A DNA stretch of 8,680 nucleotides from an uncultured Gemmatimonadota bacterium (GTDB lineage Bacteria > Gemmatimonadota > Gemmatimonadetes > Gemmatimonadales > Gemmatimonadaceae): the NCBI GenBank assembly GCA_903906325.1, contig CAIVJV010000307.1:1-8680 (forward strand). The letters are read 5' to 3'. Shown one piece after another: positions 1 to 5,672 of the stretch. How positions within the stretch are numbered: the stretch's first letter is position 1; every line of letters starts with the position of its first letter. A program made the translations under genes and the position numbers. The notes below the pieces were generated by a model that was not told where the DNA came from, did not search any database, and worked only from the letters and a program-made list of their open reading frames with translations.

Positions 1-359
1 ACCGCCGAGAGGTAGCCCTCGGTGGTGTTGTACTGGAGGGAGGTGGCGCGCTGCTCTCGTTGGAGGAGGAGTTGCACCCCGCCCAGGCCCCGCTGCACCT
101 GCCCGATGCGGGCGATCACGCCCCTCGAGTAGAGGCTGTCGGGGTCGGGTTCCTCGGAGTTGTCGCGCTGGGCGACGGCGAAGACGAGGCGGTCGCCCTT
201 GAGCGCGGCTTCTATGGCACGCAGGGTCCCGGGCCCGCCCGCCGCGATGGGGGCGGTGAGGCCGGGGAAGATCACGGTCCCCCGCAGGGGGAGGACCGGG
301 AGGGTCTGGCGCGTGCTCACGATGGGACTGCTGGTCGGAACGGGAAGGTTGGTTTCCAT
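1..359 (-). CDS. lon: Lon protease, N-terminal part (cut by window edge)
   Basis: This is the first 119 codons of an ATP-dependent Lon protease, read leftwards from ATG at 359-357 and running off the window edge. Seen: the characteristic N-terminal substrate-binding (LAN/PUA-like) domain opening, LPVLPLRGTVIFPG at about residues 20-33, then a helix (TLRAIEAAL), a strand DRLVFAVAQRD, and the segment LYSRGVIARIGQVQR with a following LQLLLQRE-like strand. These match the order found in bacterial Lon proteins. The AAA+ module and the Ser-Lys protease domain lie outside the window. Known of the family: Lon is a cytoplasmic homohexamer that degrades misfolded and regulatory proteins. The N-terminus carries about 19 extra residues before the conserved core, which is common. 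No strong Shine-Dalgarno sequence is present; an AGGG lies about 8 nt upstream. I saw no CIRCE-type heat-shock operator. The opposite strand has an open frame, which I take as a shadow. Confidence 0.93.
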   Translation of the reverse strand, partial: METNLPVPTSSPIVSTRQTLPVLPLRGTVIFPGLTAPIAAGGPGTLRAIEAALKGDRLVFAVAQRDNSEEPDPDSLYSRGVIARIGQVQRGLGGVQLLLQREQRATSLQYNTTEGYLSA

Positions 360-361
360 GT

Positions 362-384
362 CAGACCCTGGGGTGCAAGGTCTG
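362..384. repeat. Inverted repeat in the lon leader
   Basis: CAGACC at 362-367 and GGTCTG at 379-384 are exact inverted copies separated by 11 nt. The element ends 2 nt upstream of the lon ATG. It therefore covers the place where a ribosome would bind lon mRNA, and could act as a small hairpin in the leader or as a protein-binding dyad. A function is inference only: a 6-bp stem with an 11-nt loop is modest and could be chance in GC-rich DNA. Confidence 0.35.
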
Positions 385-443
385 TTCCGTGTGGAATTAC
401 GACAGGGTGGCGGTGGGCGCTAGGGAAGGCGCCGAAATGGCAT

Positions 444-510
444 GGGGACAGGGATCAGGTGGCAGGGGGCAGGCATCAGGGATCAGATATCAGGGGTCAG
501 AGTCCAGGGA
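444..510 (+). repeat. Degenerate G-rich intergenic repeat (copy 1)
   Basis: A tract built from variations on GGGGACAGGGATCAGG, with units such as ggcaggggg, caggcatcaggg, atcagatatcagggg and tcagagtccaggga. It contains no ORF and lies only in intergenic DNA. The exact 12-mers GGGGACAGGGAT (444-455) and ACAGGGATCAGG (448-459) recur in the reverse orientation at 4007-4018 and 4017-4028. Runs of three to five G could allow quadruplex formation, but loops are long and irregular. It resembles dispersed short-tandem intergenic repeats known from several environmental bacteria; its origin here is unknown. Confidence 0.7.
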
Positions 511-525
511 TGTCCCCGAATAGGA

Positions 526-547
526 AGCGAAAAGGCTAGCGAAAAGG
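526..547 (+). repeat. 12-bp-period direct repeat
   Basis: The decamer AGCGAAAAGG occurs at 526-535 and again at 538-547, giving two units with a 12-bp period next to the AT-richer part of the divergent intergenic region. It could be paired regulator half-sites on one face of the helix, or a chance duplication. No known binding protein is recognised. Confidence 0.4.
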
Positions 548-626
548 GCCGTGTGGTTTATCCTTATGTTCGCTCCGGTGTCGTGGGGGCATCCTGAGGT
601 GTCATCTTCTTGTATCACATGGCTTT

Positions 627-1787
627 ATGGAAATAGAACCTGACGTCCCACCACCGGTGGTTCCCCCGGTTTCGATCTTCACGCCGCCGCCACCCCCTCC
701 CCCGGCGGTGGATTTCCCGCTGGATTGGTTGCTCGGCAATGCGGCACCACCGATTCAGTATCGCGCCATCAACGAGGTCGCAGGACTCGGCGCAAAGATG
801 GCGGCGGGGTGGAAGGACCTGCCCTACACCTACCGCCCTGCGATCGAGCTCGCCCTCCAGTCCGACGTCAACGGGGTCTGGAACCAGGCGATCCTCACCA
901 CGCCGTCGGCTCGGGCCGCGCACTTCGAAGGGGTCGGGACCGTCCCCGCCTTCCGTCGGTTGACCGAGTATGGCTGGGATAAGGACACCCCCCCGCTCCT
1001 CCACACCCGCCGCGTCCTCTTCCGGCTGCTGCAGGAGGATGCCGACCGCGCCAATCTCTTCGAGCTCTCCCCCAGCAAGGCGAAGGTCGAGGAGGAGCTG
1101 ATCCTCGCGCATCGCCGCACGGTGCGGGAGGCGGCGGGGGCCGCACTCGCCGGGGCTGGCTTCGAGGGGGATCCGCGGCTCCGCGGCCTCGCGCGTCGCA
1201 CCATCGAGCGGATCGCGGAGTTCCTGCGCTCCCCGCTCGCGGAGAAGCCGTGGATCCGCGTGGGGAACAAGCAGGTCCTGCACCCCGAGGCGGCGCCGCC
1301 GACCTTCCATGCGCTCCATCTCATCGCCCACATGCCCCTCTTCCAGGGGGAGTATCACGAGGCGATGGAGCTGCTCTACGCCTACCTCTCCCGGCCCCTC
1401 CCGCGGCAGGAGCCGGTGCAGCTCGTCGGCACGCAGCTCGTCCCCGTGCCGAACGTGGTCCTCGGGGACCACCTCCCGCACCGCAACGCGGTGGAGGCCG
1501 ACATCCCCGCCGCGCTCGCCTGGCTCGAGCTCATGGCGCGGTTGGGCTTCCTGCGGCGCAATGAGACCTGGACCAAGATGTACGAGCGCTTCGTCGACGA
1601 TTGCGATCGCCGCGGCATCTGGCATCCGCACAACAAGGGGACGGCGCTCCCGAAGACCTCGCATCCGTACGTCTGGCCGATGTTCCCGCTCGAGCAGGTG
1701 CAGGGCGGGGAGGAGCGGTGGACCGATGTGACCTTCCGCATCGGGCTCATCGCGCGATGCTCGGGACGTCCGGTGGAGTTGATCTAA
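627..1787 (+). CDS. Uncharacterised, probably all-helical protein with proline-rich N-terminus
   Basis: 386 residues; I do not recognise a named family with confidence. Seen: no signal peptide or membrane segment, so probably cytoplasmic. The N-terminus is proline-rich, with seven consecutive prolines at 20-26. A predicted helical body follows, beginning FPLDWLLGN at about 30-38 and PPIQYRAINEV. Mostly amphipathic helices continue to the C-terminus, with His-containing segments HALHLIAHMPLF and the motif GIWHPHNKGTA. The pattern of 'WLL...YRA' helices and a late 'G.WHP' turn recalls alpha/alpha-toroid (squalene-cyclase/prenyltransferase-like) proteins, but no DxDD cyclase motif is visible, so catalysis is not claimed. 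Start: ATG at 627 is the first in-frame start; the ATG at 619 is out of frame, and no clear ribosome site is present. The stop is only 3 bp before the DEAD-box helicase, suggesting one transcript. High GC3 supports it being a real gene. Confidence 0.8.
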   Translation: MEIEPDVPPPVVPPVSIFTPPPPPPPAVDFPLDWLLGNAAPPIQYRAINEVAGLGAKMAAGWKDLPYTYRPAIELALQSDVNGVWNQAILTTPSARAAHFEGVGTVPAFRRLTEYGWDKDTPPLLHTRRVLFRLLQEDADRANLFELSPSKAKVEEELILAHRRTVREAAGAALAGAGFEGDPRLRGLARRTIERIAEFLRSPLAEKPWIRVGNKQVLHPEAAPPTFHALHLIAHMPLFQGEYHEAMELLYAYLSRPLPRQEPVQLVGTQLVPVPNVVLGDHLPHRNAVEADIPAALAWLELMARLGFLRRNETWTKMYERFVDDCDRRGIWHPHNKGTALPKTSHPYVWPMFPLEQVQGGEERWTDVTFRIGLIARCSGRPVELI

Positions 1788-1790
1788 GGG

Positions 1791-2966
1791 ATGAGCGCCG
1801 GATTGACCCTCGCCCAAGCCGAGGCGAGCACATCAGCAATCACCTTCGCGGACCTGGGGCTGAGCGCGCCGATGCTCGCCTCGCTCGCGCGCGCCGGCTA
1901 TGCGCGCCCCACCCCGATCCAGGCGCAGGCGGTCCCGCTCGCGCTCAAGGGACGCGACCTCATGGGGCTCGCGCAGACCGGGACGGGGAAGACCGCGGCC
2001 TTCACCATCCCGATCATCGAACGGTTGCTCGGGGGCCCCAAGCGGACTCGGGCGCTGATCCTCACCCCCACGCGGGAGCTCTGCCAGCAGGTCGAGGCGA
2101 GCTTCCAGAAGTACGGGGAGGGGACCGGCCTCGATGTGATCTCGATCTATGGCGGCGTGGGCTATGAGCCGCAGACCGCCGCGCTCCGGGCCGGTGTCGA
2201 CGTGATCGTGGCGACCCCGGGACGCCTCATCGACCATCTCGAGAAGCAGCACGTGATCTTCGATGACCTCGAGGTGCTGGTCCTCGACGAGGCGGACCGC
2301 ATGCTCGACATGGGCTTCGCCCCGCAGATCAACAAGATCGTCGCGCAGATCCATCCGTATCGGCAGACGCTCCTGTTCTCCGCGACGATGCCCCCCGAGG
2401 TCGAGGCGCTCGCGCGGAAGTACCTGCGCAAGCCGCAGGTGGTGCAGGTGGGGCGGCGCTCCCAGGCGGCCGCGACGGTGCGCCACTACGTCTATCCGGT
2501 GCCGAAGCACAAGAAGACCGAACTCCTGGTGCACCTCGTGCGGTCCCTCGACGCCGAGGATTCGGTGCTCGTCTTCACCCGCACCAAGCATGGCGCCGAC
2601 CGGGTGGTGCAGCACCTCGCCGACGCGGGATTCACCGCGGATGCCTTGCACGCCGACAAGTCGCAGGGGCAGCGCGAGCAGGCGCTCGCGCGCTTCAAGG
2701 CGGGGACGACGAAGATCCTCGTCGCGACCGACATCGCGCAGCGCGGGCTCGACATCTCGGGGATCTCGCACGTGATCAACTACGATGTGCCGCAGCAGGC
2801 CGAGGATTATGTGCACCGGATCGGGCGCACGGGCCGTGCCGCGAAGGAAGGAGATGCCTTCACCTTCATGTGCGCCGACGAGATCGGGATGGTGCGCACC
2901 GTCGAGCGGGTGATCGGGCAGGAGATCCCGCGCATCTCGATCCCGGGGTTCGACTTCGGGACCTGA
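1791..2966 (+). CDS. rhlE: DEAD-box RNA helicase, RhlE-like
   Basis: A 391-residue ATP-dependent RNA helicase that would unwind short RNA duplexes in ribosome assembly or RNA turnover. All motifs are visible: Q motif (F19, PTPIQ to Q44), motif I AQTGTGKT 61-68, motif Ia PTREL 93-97, GG and TPGR (142-145), motif II DEAD 166-169, motif III SAT 197-199. In the second RecA domain are FTRTK at 262-266, RGLDI at 318-322 and motif VI HRIGRTGR 342-349. The protein ends about 40 residues after motif VI, so it is a minimal core without the basic C-terminal tail of many RhlE/CsdA proteins. The start ATG lies 3 bp after the preceding stop; the next internal ATG would remove the Q-motif phenylalanine. The upstream TAAGGG directly abuts the start, so translation may be coupled to the upstream gene. 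The rhlE symbol is by similarity; other bacterial DEAD-box subfamilies are possible. Confidence 0.95.
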   Translation: MSAGLTLAQAEASTSAITFADLGLSAPMLASLARAGYARPTPIQAQAVPLALKGRDLMGLAQTGTGKTAAFTIPIIERLLGGPKRTRALILTPTRELCQQVEASFQKYGEGTGLDVISIYGGVGYEPQTAALRAGVDVIVATPGRLIDHLEKQHVIFDDLEVLVLDEADRMLDMGFAPQINKIVAQIHPYRQTLLFSATMPPEVEALARKYLRKPQVVQVGRRSQAAATVRHYVYPVPKHKKTELLVHLVRSLDAEDSVLVFTRTKHGADRVVQHLADAGFTADALHADKSQGQREQALARFKAGTTKILVATDIAQRGLDISGISHVINYDVPQQAEDYVHRIGRTGRAAKEGDAFTFMCADEIGMVRTVERVIGQEIPRISIPGFDFGT

Positions 2967-2969
2967 GGG

Positions 2970-2982
2970 GGCCGTCACGGCC
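2970..2982. terminator. Possible bidirectional terminator hairpin
   Basis: GGCCG-TCA-CGGCC forms a 5-bp GC stem with a 3-nt loop between the convergent helicase and pseudopilin genes. The loop contains the pseudopilin stop codon (complement of 2975-2977). There is no T-run on either side, so it is not a classical intrinsic terminator. Its location between converging genes is the main support. Confidence 0.3.
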
Positions 2983-3424
2983 AACTCGCCCGCACGCGCC
3001 CCAGCCGGCTCACCACCAGGGTATCGGCCCGCGCGCCGCGCGAGACGACGATCGTCGTGTTGCTCGCCCCGTACCCGAGCCCCGTGGGGGCGAAGGTGAG
3101 GGTGTCGCGCGAGGCCCAGAGGGCGACCCCATGGGCGCGCCCCACCGGCCAGTGGCGCAGGGTGTCGGCGGCGTGACGCAGGACTACCGTCCCCGCCGAC
3201 TCGTCGATGAGGACCCGGGTGTATCCCGCGCGGTGGATCGCCGCGCTCCGTCCCAACGCGAGGGCGGCCCACACCTCATGCGCCGCTTGGCGGACCCGGA
3301 GATGGTCGAGCAGGCGGGCCCCTCGGGGGATGCCGACGCTGGCCAGGAGGCCGACCAGGGTGGCGACCACGAGGAGCTCGGCGAGGGTGAAGCCGCGCCG
3401 CGACTGGGGGAGGAGAGGACACAT
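2975..3424 (-). CDS. GspH/FimT-type prepilin-like (pseudopilin) protein
   Basis: 149 residues with a type IV prepilin N-terminus. Seen: a short charged leader ending RRG at residues 9-11, then FTLAELLVVATLVGLLASVGIP. The predicted prepilin-peptidase cut lies between Gly11 and Phe12, and the +5 glutamate (Glu16) is present. A hydrophobic N-terminal helix follows, then a globular domain containing AAHEVWAALALGRSAAIHRAG, which resembles the post-helix region of GspH/FimT minor pseudopilins (helix, then beta-rich strands with VLIDESAGTVVLR). Role by family: a minor pseudopilin that primes a type II secretion pseudopilus or type IV pilus at the inner membrane, after processing by PilD. Length matches GspH/FimT. 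The start ATG is supported by the short leader typical of these proteins. No other pilus or secretion gene is in the window, so it stands alone here. It is divergent from the 3489 gene across 64 bp. Confidence 0.88.
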   Translation of the reverse strand: MCPLLPQSRRGFTLAELLVVATLVGLLASVGIPRGARLLDHLRVRQAAHEVWAALALGRSAAIHRAGYTRVLIDESAGTVVLRHAADTLRHWPVGRAHGVALWASRDTLTFAPTGLGYGASNTTIVVSRGARADTLVVSRLGRVRASWP

Positions 3425-3488
3425 GCCCCCATGTTCGGTAGATTCCCAGCGGACACCGTATCACGTCACCGCCACCCGGTCCCGCATC

Positions 3489-3746
3489 ATGCCGCGTCCT
3501 CGGATCCCCGCCCCGACCTTCGTGCTGCTCGTCGGGCTGTTCCTCGGCGGCGGGTGCTACCAGGATCCCAAGGCCCGACTCGATGCGATGGAGGAGACCC
3601 TCGCGCTCCAGTCCACGCTCGAGGAGCTCGGCCAACGCACCACGGAGTTGCAGTTCGCGGTCGATTCCCTTCGTGGGGTGATCGCGCGGCAGGACACGAC
3701 CCTCCGAGCGCTCGCCGGTCTCGCGGGCGTCCCCTTCCCCCGCTGA
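3489..3746 (+). CDS. Small putative lipoprotein with coiled coil
   Basis: 85 residues, unrecognised. Seen: basic n-region (MPRPRIP), hydrophobic core (FVLLVGLFL), then GGGC at about residues 20-23 followed by YQDPK. This is a loose lipobox: the -1 Gly fits, but the -3 position is Gly and the Leu is at -4, so lipidation of the cysteine is likely but not certain. The rest is a heptad-patterned helix (leucines in LDAMEETLALQSTLEELGQ and ELQFAVDSLRGVIARQ), predicted coiled coil, ending PFPR. It is probably anchored in the membrane facing the periplasm, possibly as a short oligomeric spacer. The open frame extends upstream to 3207, but that region is antisense to the pseudopilin gene; ATG 3489 gives a proper signal peptide, so I chose it. 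The selW gene begins 18 bp downstream, and the two may be co-transcribed. Confidence 0.72.
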   Translation: MPRPRIPAPTFVLLVGLFLGGGCYQDPKARLDAMEETLALQSTLEELGQRTTELQFAVDSLRGVIARQDTTLRALAGLAGVPFPR

Positions 3747-3764
3747 CCGCTCTGCCCGTCGCCC

Positions 3765-3992
3765 ATGCGCATCACGATCGAATACTGCACCGTCTGAAAC
3801 TACGAACCCCGGGCCGTCGGTCTGACGGCCGCACTGCGGGAACGCTGGCCCGACGCCGAGGTGGGGTTGATCCCCTCGGGCGGGGGGGTCTTCGAGGTCA
3901 CGCTCGACGACACCCTCCTCTTCTCCAAGCGGCGGAGCGGCCGGCACGCTCGACCCGGTGAGATCCTCGCGCTGATCGCGTCGGCGCTGTGA
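3765..3992 (+). CDS. selW: SelW/Rdx-family selenoprotein; in-frame TGA at 3795-3797 read as selenocysteine
   Basis: A 75-residue thioredoxin-like-fold redox protein of the SelW/SelT/SelH (Rdx) family, once the TGA at 3795-3797 is read as selenocysteine. Seen before the TGA: MRITIEYCTV. After it, in the same frame: NYEPRAVGLTAALRERW, then LIPSGGGVFEV (35-45), LLFSK (51-55) and GEI (65-67). These are the family's conserved blocks in the right order and spacing: CxxU/C redox motif at 8-11, GGxFEV strand, and the FSK segment. The TGA falls exactly on the second Cys/Sec of the motif, giving Cys8-Thr-Val-Sec11. True stop is TGA 3990-3992. A SECIS-like hairpin follows the Sec codon. Family members are proposed thiol/selenol oxidoreductases, often linked to glutathione; substrates are mostly unknown. 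It sits 18 bp after the small lipoprotein gene and 41 bp before pfkA. No Shine-Dalgarno is obvious. Standard gene calling splits or misses it. A nonsense mutation is the alternative, but is unlikely given conserved sequence downstream. Confidence 0.93.
3798..3831 (+). promoter_or_regulatory. Bacterial SECIS element (selenocysteine insertion hairpin)
   Basis: Immediately downstream of the Sec codon, GGCCGTC (3812-3818) and GACGGCC (3824-3830) form a perfect 7-bp stem closing the five-base loop GGTCT (3819-3823). The loop starts 22 nt past the last base of the TGA, which fits the usual window for bacterial SECIS loops. The loop sequence GGUCU is, from memory, the one that SelB recognises in the Escherichia coli fdhF SECIS. 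CCC at 3807-3809 could pair with GGG at 3838-3840 as a lower stem. The element lies inside the coding sequence, encoding residues 16-22, as in other bacterial selenoprotein mRNAs. SelB would bind it to deliver Sec-tRNA. Confidence 0.88.
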
Positions 3993-4000
3993 TCCTCGCT

Positions 4001-4030
4001 CCCCTCATCCCTGTCCCCTGATCCCTGTCG
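4001..4030 (-). repeat. Degenerate G-rich intergenic repeat (copy 2, inverted)
   Basis: The plus strand reads as C-rich units (CCCTCATCCCTGT, then CCCCTGATCCCTGT). On the minus strand this is ACAGGGATCAGGGG followed by ACAGGGATGAGGGG, so it carries about two tandem units of the same repeat seen at 444-510, reversed. It fills almost all of the 41 bp between the selW stop and the pfkA start codon, ending 3 nt before the pfkA ATG. That leaves pfkA with no Shine-Dalgarno sequence. Confidence 0.7.
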
Positions 4031-4033
4031 TTC

Positions 4034-5113
<1,080 letters not shown>

Positions 5114-5172
5114 CTGGGTGAACCCGGCGGCCGCTCGTGGGTAAGATTCCCTGTCACCCTCTGCCAGAACCC

Positions 5173-5655
5173 GTGCGACCCGTGCGACCACTGCTCCTCT
5201 CGATGTTGCTGCTGGCGACCGCCTCACTCGGTGAGGCGCAGGTCCGTCCGGTCGCCGTCGATGTCCCGTCGAAGACGCTGGCCCCTGTCGCCACCGGGTC
5301 GGTGAGCGTCCCCGTCTCGATGCTGCCGCCGGCGGGCCGGTGTCGGATCTGGATCGATGGCGTGCCCCCCCAGCAGCAGCCGGCGCCGACCGATTGTGCG
5401 ACCGCGCTCCGGCAGAAGCCGGCCAACGGCACGATCCTCTATGGGCCGTCGGAGCGAGACGAGGCGGGGGAGCGATTCGAGGCGAGGTCGCGCGCCCACC
5501 GGGCGAAGGAGCGGACCGCTCCGAGCGTGCCTCCCGCCGTGGCGCCTGCCGTGGCGCCTGCCGTGGCGCCAGCGCCCGCCGCCCGCCCGACGCGGGCCGA
5601 GACCCGACGACCCGCGGCCCCGGATGAGCGGAAGCCGCGCGAGGACCGCTCGTAA
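5173..5655 (+). CDS. Small secreted protein with C-R-I-W motif and Ala/Pro/Arg-rich tail
   Basis: 160 residues from GTG 5173. No named family is recognised. Seen: a Sec signal peptide (RPVRPLLLSMLLLATASLGEA, likely cut before Gln), a mature N-terminal segment rich in Val/Pro, and a central motif GRCRIWIDGVPPQQQP followed by TDCATA. The two cysteines about 20 residues apart could form a disulfide outside the cytoplasm. The last third is low-complexity, basic and Ala/Pro-rich, including a VAPA repeat and RPTRAETRR. A similar 'CRIW...PP..QP' motif appears in small exported proteins of environmental bacteria as far as I recall; its function is unknown to me. Start choice: GTG at 5137, 5173 and 5182 are all in frame; 5173 or 5182 gives a normal signal peptide, whereas 5137 adds an atypical lead. 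It lies 59 bp after pfkA and just before the DExH helicase. Confidence 0.72.
   Translation: MRPVRPLLLSMLLLATASLGEAQVRPVAVDVPSKTLAPVATGSVSVPVSMLPPAGRCRIWIDGVPPQQQPAPTDCATALRQKPANGTILYGPSERDEAGERFEARSRAHRAKERTAPSVPPAVAPAVAPAVAPAPAARPTRAETRRPAAPDERKPREDRS
5536..5571 (+). repeat. 12-bp tandem repeat inside a coding region
   Basis: Three consecutive 12-bp units GCCGTGGCGCCT, the last ending in A, encode Ala-Val-Ala-Pro three times in the secreted protein's linker. The units are in frame, so copy-number change by slippage would lengthen or shorten the tail without a frameshift. Confidence 0.85.
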
Positions 5656-5672
5656 CGCGCTCCGGCGAACCG

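Larger units (their letters stand above)
360..626. other. Divergent intergenic region between lon and the 627 gene
   Basis: This is a 267-bp non-coding stretch between two genes transcribed away from each other, so it should hold both promoters. Seen from left to right: an inverted repeat against the lon start, a degenerate G-rich repeat block at about 444-510, a 12-bp-period direct repeat at 526-547, and a locally AT-richer stretch at about 555-626. A TATCCT at 559-564 could be a -10 element for the rightward gene, but no convincing -35 is found. No RNA gene or conserved ORF was seen; the plus-strand open frame here is a continuation of the lon antisense shadow. Confidence 0.5.

Noticed and set aside
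444..510. CRISPR array
   Set aside because: Units are short, degenerate and adjoining, with no regular repeat-spacer pattern and no cas genes.
60..539. Plus-strand open frame across the left edge
   Set aside because: It is antisense to the Lon N-terminus, which is clearly recognisable on the minus strand, and then runs into the repeat tract.
3207..3488. N-terminal extension of the small lipoprotein gene
   Set aside because: The extension lies antisense to the pseudopilin; the ATG at 3489 gives a proper signal peptide.
3795..3797. TGA in the 3765 frame as a nonsense mutation or the true end of a 10-residue peptide
   Set aside because: The family's conserved blocks continue in the same frame after it, the codon falls exactly on the redox motif's second position, and a SECIS-like hairpin follows.
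2870..3961. Plus-strand open frame overlapping the helicase end, pseudopilin, lipoprotein and selW
   Set aside because: It spans four other genes in a different frame, and its translation is Arg/Gly/Ala/Pro-rich without motifs.
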